Of a stretch of DNA of 64,000 nt, positions 27,924-37,203 are shown one piece after another. The notes beneath the pieces were generated by a model that saw only the letters and a program-made list of their open reading frames with translations, did no database searches and was not told the origin of the DNA. Origin of the DNA: Haloterrigena salina JCM 13891 (lineage in GTDB: Archaea > Halobacteriota > Halobacteria > Halobacteriales > Natrialbaceae); assembly GCF_000337495.1 (NCBI RefSeq), contig NZ_AOIS01000036.1:1-64000 (forward strand), read 5' to 3'. Within the stretch, counting starts at the first letter, position 1; the number at the start of each line of letters is the position of its first letter. The translations under genes and the position numbers were made by a program.

Positions 27924-28904
27924 ATGACTCACGAGATTGCCGTCATCCCGGGCGACGGAATCGGACAGGAAGTCACTCCCGCCGCGGTCGACGTGCTCGA
28001 GTCCCTCGAGATCGACTTCAAGTTCACCGAAGCGGACGCGGGCGACGCGGTGAAAGAAGAGACCGGCGAGGCGCTGCCCCAGGAGACCTACGATCTGGCG
28101 GCGTCGGCCGACGCGACGCTGTTCGGCGCGGCCGGTGAGACCGCGGCCGACGTCATCCTGCCGCTCCGGACGGCCGTCGACTCCTTCGTCAATATCCGCC
28201 CCGCGAAGGCCTACCCCGGCATCGACGCCGTCCGACCCGAGACGGATCTGGTCTTCCTCCGCGAGAACACGGAGGGCGTCTACTCGGGGATCGAGGACCG
28301 GCTAACCCAGGACGTCTCGACGCTGACTCGCGTCGTCACCGAATCGGCCTCGGAGCGACTCGCCGAGTTCGCCTGCGACTACGTCGAAGACGGCGACCAC
28401 GACGGCTTCACCATCGCCCACAAGGCAAACGTCATGCGCGAGACGGACGGCCTCTTCCGCGACACCGTCAACTCCGTCGCCGACGAGAAGGGCGTCGAGA
28501 CCGACGAGGTGCTGATGGACGCCTTCGCGACGCGCGTCTGCCTCGACCCCGAGCAGTTCGACGTCGTCGTCTGCCCGAACCTCGCGGGCGACGTGCTCTC
28601 GGATCTCGCCGCGGGGCTGGTCGGCGGGCTCGGCCTCCTGCCCTCGGCCAACGTCGGTCCCGAGCGCGGCCTGTTCGAACCCGTCCACGGCACCGCGCCC
28701 GACATCGCCGGCGAGGGCGTCGCGAACCCGGCCGCGACGATCGTCTCCGCCGCCATGCTGCTCGAGTACCTCGGCTACGACGAGGAGAGCGACCGCGTCC
28801 ACGCGGCCGTCGAGGACACCCTCGAGAACGGGCCACGGACGCCCGATCTGGGCGGCGACGCGTCGACCGAGGACGTGACTGACGCAATCATCGAACGACT
28901 GTAA
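27924..28904 (+). CDS. leuB: 3-isopropylmalate dehydrogenase
   Basis: NAD-dependent oxidative decarboxylation of 3-isopropylmalate. 326 residues: [10 protein letters not shown] at residue 8, the substrate loop [19 protein letters not shown] near 91 with the [12 protein letters not shown] motif near 112, the metal-site aspartates in [21 protein letters not shown] near 217, and [12 protein letters not shown] near 252. These fit the archaeal LeuB/isocitrate-dehydrogenase family; the leu context argues for LeuB. It has its own promoter region and is separated from leuD by the exporter and GH3 genes. Confidence 0.94.
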   Translation: MTHEIAVIPGDGIGQEVTPAAVDVLESLEIDFKFTEADAGDAVKEETGEALPQETYDLAASADATLFGAAGETAADVILPLRTAVDSFVNIRPAKAYPGIDAVRPETDLVFLRENTEGVYSGIEDRLTQDVSTLTRVVTESASERLAEFACDYVEDGDHDGFTIAHKANVMRETDGLFRDTVNSVADEKGVETDEVLMDAFATRVCLDPEQFDVVVCPNLAGDVLSDLAAGLVGGLGLLPSANVGPERGLFEPVHGTAPDIAGEGVANPAATIVSAAMLLEYLGYDEESDRVHAAVEDTLENGPRTPDLGGDASTEDVTDAIIERL

Positions 28905-29147
28905 CCGGCGCTCGGGTCGCGGACGCTCGATCGAGCGTTCCTTCGTTCTTTGCAGACTGACTTTCGTTTCTGTAGTACGGTTCGTCGCCGTTTCGAACGC
29001 TCGAGACGGGAATTTGGTGTCGAAAGTCACTAGATTGTTGCCGGTTCGCGTTGTGTTCGTCCCCTACGGTCAGAAACGATCACGAATTCCGGCATAAACA
29101 AATAAAACCGTGCAGGACGCAGGTTGATCGGAAGACCACCCAGGCTC

Positions 29148-29921
29148 ATGTTACCCGAACAGCGCAAACGGACGATCGTCGAACTCGTGTCGGAGCGAGA
29201 CGGTTGCTCTGTCGAGGAGCTGTCCGCCGAACTCGACGTCTCGAAGGCGACTATCCGGCGGGATCTCGACGCCCTCGAGGAGGAGCGTCTCGTCGAGCGA
29301 TCCCACGGCGGTGCCGTCCCGGTGACGGCGGTCGGACGCGAGCAGACGTACGTCCAGAAGGAAGTCCAGAATCTCGAGGCGAAGACCGCGATCGGCGAGC
29401 GCGCCGCGACGGAGATCCACGACGGGCAGGTCGTCTTCTTCGACTCGGGGACGACGACGATGCAGGTCGCAAAGCGGGCGCCGACCGACACGGCGTTCAT
29501 TCCGGTGACGAACTCGCCCCTGCTGGCGCTCGAACTCGGGAAGAACGCCGACGACGTCAAGCTCACCGGCGGGACGCTCCGCCACCGGACGCGGGCGCTC
29601 GTCGGTCCCAGCGCGGAGGCGTTCATGGATCGGACGAACTTCGACCTGCTCTTTCTGGGGACGAACGGCATCGCCGGCGACGGGAGCCTGACGACGCCGA
29701 ACGAGGACGAGGCCCGGATCAAGGAGCTGATGGTCGAGCGCGCCGAGCGGGTCGTCCTCGTCACGGACGAGACCAAATTCGGCGAGCGGAGCTTCGTCGA
29801 GTTCGCGTCGCTGTCCGACGTGGACGTGCTGGTGACCGACGCGGAACCGACCGGCGAGATCGGCGAGGCCTGCGCCGCGGCCGACGTGACCGTCGGCGTG
29901 GAGGTGCCGGATGATCGCTAG
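29148..29921 (+). CDS. glpR: DeoR/GlpR-family repressor of the fructose/glycerol system
   Basis: 257 residues starting MLPEQRKRTIVELVSE. The winged HTH is VEELSAELDVSKATIRRDLDALEEE (about 18-45). The DeoR sensor domain, a ribose-isomerase-like fold, includes FFDSGTTTMQVA near 98 and FLGTNGIAGDG near 165. In Haloferax, GlpR controls fructose and glucose metabolic enzymes including PfkB (family knowledge). It overlaps pfkB by 11 bases, so the repressor is made with its target operon. A TATA-like AATAAAA (29101-29107) lies about 41-47 bases upstream of the ATG. Confidence 0.93.
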   Translation: MLPEQRKRTIVELVSERDGCSVEELSAELDVSKATIRRDLDALEEERLVERSHGGAVPVTAVGREQTYVQKEVQNLEAKTAIGERAATEIHDGQVVFFDSGTTTMQVAKRAPTDTAFIPVTNSPLLALELGKNADDVKLTGGTLRHRTRALVGPSAEAFMDRTNFDLLFLGTNGIAGDGSLTTPNEDEARIKELMVERAERVVLVTDETKFGERSFVEFASLSDVDVLVTDAEPTGEIGEACAAADVTVGVEVPDDR

Positions 29922-30819
29922 CGTGACGCTCAATCCGGCCGTCGACTACACGGTCGAACTCTCCGAACCGCTGACCGAGGGGGCCGTCGCCCGCTCCGAC
30001 GAGCACCGCTACGACGCGGGCGGCAAGGGGATCAACGTCTCGAAGTACCTGACCGAACTCGGCGTCGAGACCGTCGCGACCGGCGTCGTCGGCGGCTTCC
30101 TCGGGCGCTCGCTCCTCGAACGACTCTCCGCGGCGGCGATCGACGCCGACTTCGTCGAGATCGACGGCGAGACGCGGCTCAACACCACCCTCCTCGGCCC
30201 CGACGGGGAGTACAAGATCAACCAGAACGGACCGCAGGTCGCCCCGTCTGCGGTCGAGGAGATCGTCGACACGCTCCAGAGATACGATCCCGAGACGGTC
30301 GTGATCGCCGGGAGCCTGCCGCCGGGGACCGGTCCCGAGACGATCGACCGTCTGGCCGCGGCCGGCTCCTGGGAGACGGTCGTCGACGTCGGCGGGGCGA
30401 CCCTCGCCGACCTCGAGGCCGAGTACGCACTCTGCAAACCCAATCACGATGAGCTCGCGGCGGCGACGGGACGGCGCGTGGACGACGTGCAGTCGGCGAT
30501 CGCGGCCGCCGAGGAGCTACAGACCGCCGGATTCGAGCGCGTCGTCGCGTCCCTGGGCGCCGACGGCGCGATCATGGCGACGCCCGACCGAACGCTGCAC
30601 GCGCCGGCGGCGGACGTCGACGTGGTCGACACCGTCGGAGCGGGCGACGCCCTACTGTCGGGCGTGCTCGCCGCTCGGGCCCGCCAGGAATCGGACGCGG
30701 TCGCGCTCAGATCGGGCGTCGCCGTCGCCTCCCGGGTGGTCTCGGTGTCGGGGACGCGAGCGCCGTCACTGACGGGGCTCCGGGACGAACGCGAGTCGAT
30801 CAGCGTCTCCGCATACTGA
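29911..30819 (+). CDS. pfkB: 1-phosphofructokinase
   Basis: Phosphorylates fructose-1-phosphate made by the PTS to fructose-1,6-bisphosphate. 302 residues in the PfkB/ribokinase family: GGKGINVSKYLTELG near residue 37 and the active-site signature DTVGAGDALLSG near 238, where the Asp is the catalytic base. It is embedded in the fructose operon between glpR and ptfC. Confidence 0.95.
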   Translation: MIASVTLNPAVDYTVELSEPLTEGAVARSDEHRYDAGGKGINVSKYLTELGVETVATGVVGGFLGRSLLERLSAAAIDADFVEIDGETRLNTTLLGPDGEYKINQNGPQVAPSAVEEIVDTLQRYDPETVVIAGSLPPGTGPETIDRLAAAGSWETVVDVGGATLADLEAEYALCKPNHDELAAATGRRVDDVQSAIAAAEELQTAGFERVVASLGADGAIMATPDRTLHAPAADVDVVDTVGAGDALLSGVLAARARQESDAVALRSGVAVASRVVSVSGTRAPSLTGLRDERESISVSAY

Positions 30820-30930
30820 TCGCCGCCCCGAATATCCGATCGCAACCATATTTCGAATAAATTCAGTCTAAAACAAACATATTCGAAACCACTTTTGCAG
30901 CCGCTGTCGAAGAACTGCGGCAGAGATAGC
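30820..30930 (+). promoter_or_regulatory. Promoter-like region before ptfC with direct repeats
   Basis: AT-rich DNA with two near-identical sites, CATATTTCGAA (30847-30857) and CATATTCGAA (30878-30887), 31 bases apart, and a small hairpin with stem GCCGC (30900-30904)/GCGGC (30917-30921). It may hold an internal promoter and operator that drive the PTS genes separately from glpR-pfkB. Confidence 0.5.
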
Positions 30931-32094
30931 ATGGAAAACGATGTAGAATCACGACTCCGCGCCCACCTCCTCTCGGTCAAGGAGGATCTGATGACGGGCG
31001 TGTCGTTCATGATCCCGTTCGTGACGATCGGCGGGATCTTCCTCGCGCTCGCGTTCATGGTGGCGGAGCTGCCGTGGACGGCCGGCAACACCGAGACGGT
31101 GTTCGAGGAGACGGGGTCGATCGCGTGGTACATGGCCCAGATCGGCGATCTCGGGCTGACAATTATGATCCCCGTCTTAGGCGGGTACATCGCGTACGCG
31201 GTCGCGGACAAGCCCGGTCTCGCGCCCGGGTTCATCCTCTCGTGGGCGATCCAGCAGGAGGCGATCATCGAGGCCGCCGGCCTGATCATCGGATTCGAAG
31301 CCGACGGGGCCGCCGCCGGCTTCCTCGGGGCGATCGTCGCCGGGCTGCTCGCCGGCTACGTCGCTCGCTGGATGAAGGGGTGGTCGGTGCCGTCGGTCGT
31401 CTCCCAGATGATGCCGATCCTCGTGATTCCCGTCTTCACGACGCTGCTGCTCGCCCCGATCGTCATCCTCGGACTCGGCGTCCCGATCGCCATGGTCGAC
31501 GACGCGCTGACGTCCGCGCTCGAGGGCATGCAGGGGTCGAACGCCATCCTGCTCGGGGCGATCCTCGGCGGGATGATGGCGGTCGACATGGGCGGCCCGA
31601 TCAACAAGGTCGCGTACGTGTTCGGGACCGTCCTCGTCGCGGACCAGATCTTCGCGCCGATGGCCGCCGTGATGATCGGCGGGATGGTCCCGCCGCTTGG
31701 CCTCGCGCTCTCGAACTTCATCGCGCCCCAGAAGTACTCCGCGGAGATGTACGAAAACGCGAAGGCGGCCGTTCCGCTCGGCCTCGCCTTCATCACGGAA
31801 GGGGCGATTCCCTACGCCGCCGCCGACCCGCTCCGGGTGATTCCGTCGGCGGTCCTCGGCAGCGCGACGGCCGGCGCGGCCGCCCTCTGGCTCGGCGTGA
31901 CGATGCCGGCGCCCCACGGCGGCATCTTCGTCGTGATCCTCTCGAGCAGCGCGCTGCTGTTCCTCGCCTGCATCGCGCTCGGAACGGCGGTCACCGCGAC
32001 GGTCGCCACGCTGATCAAGCCCGACTACCACGAGCGCGTCGCCGGCGCCGAACCCGCGAAATCCGTGACCGACTCCGGACAGACGAACGACTGA
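30931..32094 (+). CDS. ptfC: Fructose PTS permease, EIIC component
   Basis: 387 residues starting MENDVESRLRAHLLSVKEDL. About nine to ten membrane segments, with the Fru-family hallmark FITEGAIPYAAADP near residue 290 and the substrate-site GGPINKVAYVFG near 222. It transports fructose across the cell membrane while EIIB phosphorylates it. The N-terminal hydrophilic helix is typical of the IIC domain. The IIB and IIA parts are separate genes here, as in haloarchaea. Confidence 0.95.
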   Translation: MENDVESRLRAHLLSVKEDLMTGVSFMIPFVTIGGIFLALAFMVAELPWTAGNTETVFEETGSIAWYMAQIGDLGLTIMIPVLGGYIAYAVADKPGLAPGFILSWAIQQEAIIEAAGLIIGFEADGAAAGFLGAIVAGLLAGYVARWMKGWSVPSVVSQMMPILVIPVFTTLLLAPIVILGLGVPIAMVDDALTSALEGMQGSNAILLGAILGGMMAVDMGGPINKVAYVFGTVLVADQIFAPMAAVMIGGMVPPLGLALSNFIAPQKYSAEMYENAKAAVPLGLAFITEGAIPYAAADPLRVIPSAVLGSATAGAAALWLGVTMPAPHGGIFVVILSSSALLFLACIALGTAVTATVATLIKPDYHERVAGAEPAKSVTDSGQTND

Positions 32095-32139
32095 CTACCC
32101 AACGCAACCCTCACTGTTCAACACGATAGCGATCATACG

Positions 32140-32610
32140 ATGACTGTGTCCGAACCCACAATCGACGCCGTACTGACCCCCGAACTGATCACGCTCGAGG
32201 AACCGCCCGCAGAGAAGGCGGCCGCGATCGAGTTCCTGCTCGACCGCGCGGTCGACGCCGGCCGCGTCACTGACCGCGAGGCGGCCCTCGAGGCGCTGCT
32301 CGCCCGCGAGGAGGAGACGACGACCGGTGTCGGCATGGGAATTGGCATCCCGCACGCGAAGACCGACGCGGTCGCCGAGCCGACTATCGTCTTCGCGCGC
32401 TCCTCGGCCGGCATCGACTTCGACGCGATGGACGGCGAGCCGGCGACGCTGCTGTTCATGCTGCTGGTCCCCGCCGAGGGCGGCGAGGACCACCTCGAAC
32501 TCCTGAGTTCGCTCTCGCGGGCCCTGATGCACGACGACGTCCGCGAGCGCCTCCACGAGGCCGACTCGAAGGCGGCGATCGAGGAGACGATCACGGAGGC
32601 GGTCGCGTGA
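32140..32610 (+). CDS. ptfA: Fructose PTS EIIA
   Basis: 156 residues of the mannitol/fructose EIIA family. The phosphorylated histidine is H72 in GMGIGIPHAKTD. It accepts phosphate from HPr and gives it to EIIB. Its stop overlaps the ptsH ATG (TGATG). Confidence 0.95.
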   Translation: MTVSEPTIDAVLTPELITLEEPPAEKAAAIEFLLDRAVDAGRVTDREAALEALLAREEETTTGVGMGIGIPHAKTDAVAEPTIVFARSSAGIDFDAMDGEPATLLFMLLVPAEGGEDHLELLSSLSRALMHDDVRERLHEADSKAAIEETITEAVA

Positions 32611-32903
32611 TGGAACGCACTGTCACCGTGGTCCCCGAGGATGGACTCCACGCGCGGCCGGCCGCGAAGTTCGTCGAGACCGCGAACGAGTTCGACGCCG
32701 ACGTGCGGGTCGCTCCAGTCGACGGCGACGACCCGGTCGACGCGGCGAGCATGCTCGCCGTGACCAGCCTCGGCGTCGCCAGCGGCGAGGACGTCCGGCT
32801 GATCGCCGAGGGCGACGACGCTGAGGCGGCCCTCGACGACCTCGAGGAGTTGCTCACGACGCCCGAGACCGAGTCCGCGGCCGAATCGAGTTCGGGGACC
32901 TGA
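32610..32903 (+). CDS. ptsH: Phosphocarrier HPr
   Basis: 97 residues from ATG 32610; a GTG three bases earlier is a less likely start. The phosphorylation site is H14 in GLHARPAAKFV. The loop that carries regulatory Ser46 in Firmicutes reads DDPVDAASMLAVTSLGV, and its serine lies near position 46. The acidic C-terminal tail adds about ten residues. It shuttles phosphate from EI to EIIA. Confidence 0.95.
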   Translation: MERTVTVVPEDGLHARPAAKFVETANEFDADVRVAPVDGDDPVDAASMLAVTSLGVASGEDVRLIAEGDDAEAALDDLEELLTTPETESAAESSSGT

Positions 32904-32907
32904 ACCG

Positions 32908-34629
32908 ATGGCCGCCAACGAGTCCGCACCGCGGGCCCAGGAGGGAACCGGCGTCACGCCGCTGTCCGGCGTCGGCAGCGCCGTCTGGTACGATCCGAAC
33001 GCCGACCTCGAGCTCGGCGAGCCGCCGGCGGCCGAGGCGGTCGATCCGGACGCCGAACGCGAACGGTTCGAGGACGCCCGCGACCGCGCCCGAGCGGAAC
33101 TCGAGCGCGAGCGCGAACGGACCGCCGAGCGCGTCGGCGAGGACGAGGCCGCGGTGTTCGACGCCCACAAGCAGTTCGTCGACGATCCGCAGATCATCGA
33201 CGGCGTCGAAGCGGCCGTCGACGACGGCCTGCCCGCCGAGCACGCGGTCGACGCCGCCTTCGAGGACCCGATCGCGCAGTTCGAGGGGATGGACGGCCGG
33301 ATGGCCGAGCGCGCCGACGACCTCCGGGACGTGCGGGACCGACTGCTGCGGCTGCTGACCGACGCGGATCGCGTCGATCTCGCCTCGCTGTCGACCGGTT
33401 CGATCCTGCTGGCCGAGCGACTGACGCCGAGCGACACCGCCCAGCTCGATTCCGAGCGCGTCGCCGGCTTCGCGACGATCGAGGGCGGCCGAACCTCCCA
33501 CGCCGCGATCTTCGCCCGCTCGCTGGGGATTCCCGCCGTCGTCGGCGTCGGCGAGGACCTCGAGTCGATCGACGACGGCGCCGACGTGCTGGTCGACGGC
33601 GAGGACGGCGCGGTGATCGCCGATCCGACGCCCGACCAGCGCGAGCGCGCGGCCGCAGGTCGCGACGTCGAGATACGCGAGGAGCCGGTCGCGACGGCCG
33701 ACGGACGTTCCGTCGAGGTCGCGGCCAACGTCGGAACCCTCGCGGAACTCGAGGGCGCCGTCGCGCAGGGCGCGGACGGGATCGGCCTCTTCCGGACCGA
33801 GTTCCTCTTTCTCGATCGGGAGGCGCCACCGGACGAGGACGAGCAGTTCGAGGTCTACCGCGAGGCGCTGGCGGCGTTTCCCGAGGGGCGGGTCGTCGTG
33901 CGGACGCTCGACGTCGGCGGCGACAAGCCGATCCCCTACCTCGAGACGCCCGACGCGGACAACCCGTTCCTCGGCCAGCGGGGGATCCGCCGCTCGCTCG
34001 GTCCCGACGCCGACCTCTTCGAGACCCAGCTCCGGGCGCTGTTGCGAGCGGCCGCCGCCGAATCGGGGACGCTCTCGGTGATGTTCCCGATGGTGGCGAC
34101 CGTGCCGGAGCTCGAGGCGGCCCTCGAGACGGTCGCGGACGTCGCCGCCGACCTCGAGTCCGAGGGGATCGAGCATGAGCGGCCGGAACTGGGCGTGATG
34201 ATCGAGACGCCCAGCGCCGCCTTCATCGCCGACGAGCTGGCCGAGCGCGTCGACTTCCTCAGTATCGGCACGAACGACCTCACGCAGTACGTGATGGCCG
34301 CCGCCCGGGAGAACGAGCGCGTCGCCGACCTCCGAGATCCCTGTGAGCCGGCCGTCCTCCGCGCGATCGAGCGCACCGTCGCGGCCGCCGACGCCGGCGA
34401 CGCCTGGGTCGGGATGTGCGGCGAGATGGCCGGCGACCCCGACCTGGCGCCGCTGCTCGTCGGGCTCGGGCTCGACGAACTCAGCATGAGCGCCGTGACG
34501 ATCCCCGAAGTGAAGGCCGCGATCGCCGACCTCGAGACCGACACAGCCGAAGCGCTCGCGAACCGAGCGACCGACGCGGCCACGAGAACGACCGTGTACG
34601 AGCACGTCAACACCACCACAGACCAATGA
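32908..34629 (+). CDS. ptsI: PTS enzyme I
   Basis: 573 residues. It takes phosphate from PEP onto H198 (GGRTSHAAIFARSLGIPA) and passes it to HPr. The N-terminal HPr-binding helical domain is Glu/Arg-rich (about 46-150). The C-terminal PEP barrel contains GIGLFRTEFLF near 290 and the signature DFLSIGTNDLTQY near 452, with the conserved cysteine in WVGMCGEMAGDP. Its stop overlaps the ptfB ATG. Confidence 0.96.
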   Translation: MAANESAPRAQEGTGVTPLSGVGSAVWYDPNADLELGEPPAAEAVDPDAERERFEDARDRARAELERERERTAERVGEDEAAVFDAHKQFVDDPQIIDGVEAAVDDGLPAEHAVDAAFEDPIAQFEGMDGRMAERADDLRDVRDRLLRLLTDADRVDLASLSTGSILLAERLTPSDTAQLDSERVAGFATIEGGRTSHAAIFARSLGIPAVVGVGEDLESIDDGADVLVDGEDGAVIADPTPDQRERAAAGRDVEIREEPVATADGRSVEVAANVGTLAELEGAVAQGADGIGLFRTEFLFLDREAPPDEDEQFEVYREALAAFPEGRVVVRTLDVGGDKPIPYLETPDADNPFLGQRGIRRSLGPDADLFETQLRALLRAAAAESGTLSVMFPMVATVPELEAALETVADVAADLESEGIEHERPELGVMIETPSAAFIADELAERVDFLSIGTNDLTQYVMAAARENERVADLRDPCEPAVLRAIERTVAAADAGDAWVGMCGEMAGDPDLAPLLVGLGLDELSMSAVTIPEVKAAIADLETDTAEALANRATDAATRTTVYEHVNTTTDQ

Positions 34630-35069
34630 AATTCGTCGCAGTAACGTCCTGTCCGACGGGTATCGCACACAGCCAGATGGCGGCCGAAAACCTAGAGCAG
34701 ACCGCGACCGATCTCGGCCACGAGATCGACGTCGAGGTTCAGGGCGCCATGGGCCAGGAGAACGAACTCTCGAGCGACGCGATCGCCGAGGCGGACGCGG
34801 TGATCATCGCCGCGGACACGTCGGTGAATCAGGATCGCTTCGAGGGGAAACCGGTCGTCACGGCGCCGGTGAAAGACGCCGTCAACGACGTCGAGGAACT
34901 CCTCGAGCGAGCGATCGCGGCGGCCGACGGCGAGGCGTCGAGCGCCGAATCGGCGCAGCCGGCGGACGCGGCCGACTCCAGCACCGAGACGGCCGATTCG
35001 GGCGCGCCGCGCCGGGGCGGCGATCCCTCGAAGGGATTGTTCGCCAGACTCAAACGACTCCTCTCCTGA
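34626..35069 (+). CDS. ptfB: Fructose PTS EIIB
   Basis: 147 residues. The IIB-Fru core occupies the first 100 residues with the phosphorylated cysteine C9 in TSCPTGIAHSQMAAE. The C-terminal 45 residues are a low-complexity Ala/Ser/Glu linker ending in a basic helix (GLFARLKRLLS), an extension beyond the usual ~100-residue domain, possibly docking it to PtfC or the membrane. It is the last gene of the PTS operon. The fructose-bisphosphate aldolase gene that I recall following it in Haloferax is not here. Confidence 0.93.
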   Translation: MKFVAVTSCPTGIAHSQMAAENLEQTATDLGHEIDVEVQGAMGQENELSSDAIAEADAVIIAADTSVNQDRFEGKPVVTAPVKDAVNDVEELLERAIAAADGEASSAESAQPADAADSSTETADSGAPRRGGDPSKGLFARLKRLLS

Positions 35070-35165
35070 GCGGGGCGACGTTGCCCGGCGTTCGCCTCGG
35101 CGGTCCGCCGCGGTGACACGTCTGCAACACCGACACCTATCACAGTCGCCGTGATACCCCCGGCT

Positions 35166-36251
35166 ATGCCTCGAGACGACACTCTCGCCGGCATCGAATC
35201 GCACGTCGCCGACACCGACCGCCTCGAAACCCACTACCTCGAGGCCGGCGCCCCGAACGGGGCCGCCGAGGCCGACGGAACCGTCGTCTTCGTCCACGGG
35301 AACGTCTCCTCGTCGCGCTTTTTCGAAGACGTGATGCGCGAACTGCCGGCCGGCTATCGCGTCATCGCGCCGGACCTGCGGGGGTACGGCGACTCCGAGA
35401 CGAAGCCGATCGATGCGACGGACGGCCTCCGAGACTTCGAGGCGGACCTCCGCGCGCTGTTTTCCGAACTGGACCTCGAGGAGCCCGTGACGCTGGTCGG
35501 CTGGTCGAACGGCGGGGGCGTCGCGATGCGGTACGCGATCGACAATCCCGAGGCGGTCGACTCGCTCGTCCTGGTCAACCCGCTCTCGCCGTACGGCTTC
35601 GGCGGGACGAGAGACGAGGAGGGAACGCCGTGTTTCGACGACTACGCCGGCTCCGGCGGGGGGCTGGGCAACGAGGAGTTCGTCGCGGGACTCGCCGAAC
35701 GGGACCGCGGCGAGGAGGGTCAATCCTCGCCCCGGAAGGTCCTGCGGACGTTCTACGTCGATCCGAGCTACGTGTTCGACGAGGAGCGCGAGGAGTCGTA
35801 CCTGACGGGGATGCTCGACACCGCGACCGGCGACGAGAACTACCCCGGCGACGCGATCGAGAGCGAAAATTGGCCCGGCGTCGCGCCCGGGGAACACGGC
35901 GTGAACAACGCCATCTCGCCGAAGTACTGCGATCTTGAGGAGATCGTCGACGTCGATCCCGACGAGAAGCCGCCCGTCCTGTGGATTCGCGGCGACTCGG
36001 ACCAGATCGTTTCCAACGAGTCCGTCTTCGACGTGGGCACGCTCGGACGGATGGGACAGGTCCCCGACTGGCCCGGCGAGGACGTCTTCCCGCCCCAGCC
36101 GATGGTCGACCAGACCCGGGCCGTCCTCGAGGAGTACGGCGATTCGGGCGGCGAGTTCGAGGAGGTCGTCTTCGGGAACACCGGCCACGCGCCCCACATC
36201 GAGGTTCCCGGCGACTTCCGGGACGAACTCGAGGGCGCGCTGGACGGCTAA
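35166..36251 (+). CDS. Alpha/beta hydrolase
   Basis: 361 residues starting MPRDDTLAGIESHVADTDR. Oxyanion region HGNVSSSRFFEDVM near residue 44, nucleophile elbow GWSNGGGVAMRYA near 118, an Asp region IRGDSDQIVSNESVF near 278, and a late His in NTGHAPHIEVPGDF near 344. The long cap (about 150-270) makes it larger than the other hydrolases in the window. Substrate unknown. It starts 96 bases after ptfB, so it is probably a separate unit. Confidence 0.87.
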   Translation: MPRDDTLAGIESHVADTDRLETHYLEAGAPNGAAEADGTVVFVHGNVSSSRFFEDVMRELPAGYRVIAPDLRGYGDSETKPIDATDGLRDFEADLRALFSELDLEEPVTLVGWSNGGGVAMRYAIDNPEAVDSLVLVNPLSPYGFGGTRDEEGTPCFDDYAGSGGGLGNEEFVAGLAERDRGEEGQSSPRKVLRTFYVDPSYVFDEEREESYLTGMLDTATGDENYPGDAIESENWPGVAPGEHGVNNAISPKYCDLEEIVDVDPDEKPPVLWIRGDSDQIVSNESVFDVGTLGRMGQVPDWPGEDVFPPQPMVDQTRAVLEEYGDSGGEFEEVVFGNTGHAPHIEVPGDFRDELEGALDG

Positions 36252-36257
36252 CGGTGA

Positions 36258-37115
36258 TCAGTCGAGCGGATCCGTCCGGGCTTTCGCCTCCGGTTCCGCT
36301 CCGTCGGCTTCCGCTTCGTCCGCCTCCGCCTCGTCGCGTTCGCTGCGCATCGTTCGGAGCGTCGAGAGGCCACGCTTCCGGGTGACGCCCTTCGAGAGGC
36401 GAACGCCGTCGAAGGTTCCCTCCCAGGACTCCTCGCTCACGCCGAGGTGGTCCATGTAGTAGGCGAAGGCGCCGAGCCACGCCAGCACGGCCGAGAGGAC
36501 GAGAAACGAGAGCACGGAGACGACCCTCGAGGTGCCGGCGGCGCCGACCGCGATCCCGGCGGTGACGTAGACGAGCGAGGCGATCACCATGAGGACGGTG
36601 ATCGTCGCGAACATATCGTTGACGGCCGTCACCCGCGCGTTGTACTCGATCCAGCGGCCGTAACTGCGCAGCAGGCGCTCCTCGAACTGCGCCGTCCCGG
36701 CTCGCGTCTCAGGGTCGGCTCGAGCCGACGCGAGCGCGACCTCGACGGCGTCGGTGTCGATGCCGCCACGGAGATTCGACGCCGTGTAGGTCACTCCGGC
36801 GAGACCCGTCGAGACCAGCAGGAGAATCCCGCCGGCGATCGTAAAGAGGTTCGCGAAGGCCATGATGTGGATATCGGTCTGGAAAATAATCGAGCCGCCG
36901 GTGACGACCAGCCCGATCAGCAGGAGGTTCGCCTTCAGGATCTCGATGGCCTTGGCGTCGATCTCCTGGAGGCGCTCGACCTGGTAGTCGAACGTCCGCT
37001 GGAGTTCCTCGCGGGCGACGGCGATCGTCTCCGTATCGAGGTCGTTCGTTCCGTCGGTCGCGGTGCCGATCGCTTCGTCACCGGCCGATTCGTCCGTTCG
37101 CTCCCGACCGCTCAT
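36258..37115 (-). CDS. Four-TM membrane protein with cytoplasmic coils (function unknown)
   Basis: 285 residues. The N-terminal helix (about 32-62) ends RLQEIDAKAIEILKANLLL and runs into TM1 (62-80). TM2 (about 85-110), a soluble middle (115-160), TM3 (about 165-190) and TM4 (about 195-218) follow, then an acidic Ala/Glu tail. The IDAKA...LLLIGLV entrance to TM1 resembles the start of the small 2TM effector families (PycTM/SLATT) found in nucleotide-signalling defence systems. That is only a look-alike, and no cyclase or SMODS gene is adjacent. Otherwise unrecognised. Confidence 0.72.
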   Translation of the reverse strand: MSGRERTDESAGDEAIGTATDGTNDLDTETIAVAREELQRTFDYQVERLQEIDAKAIEILKANLLLIGLVVTGGSIIFQTDIHIMAFANLFTIAGGILLLVSTGLAGVTYTASNLRGGIDTDAVEVALASARADPETRAGTAQFEERLLRSYGRWIEYNARVTAVNDMFATITVLMVIASLVYVTAGIAVGAAGTSRVVSVLSFLVLSAVLAWLGAFAYYMDHLGVSEESWEGTFDGVRLSKGVTRKRGLSTLRTMRSERDEAEADEAEADGAEPEAKARTDPLD

Positions 37116-37203
37116 GGATCAGGACAGCCGCCGGGGCCCTAAATAGTCACGCGTTCGACGCGCTCGAGTCAGTGCGCCCGGACGAAATCGCTCGCGACTC
37201 GAG

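Noticed and set aside
27796-27927. 43-codon frame ending at the leuB ATG
   Set aside because: Arg/Pro-rich, no motif, no ribosome-binding site.
36258-37115. Pycsar/CBASS defence locus
   Set aside because: Only a resemblance in the first helix; no cyclase, SMODS or other defence gene adjacent.
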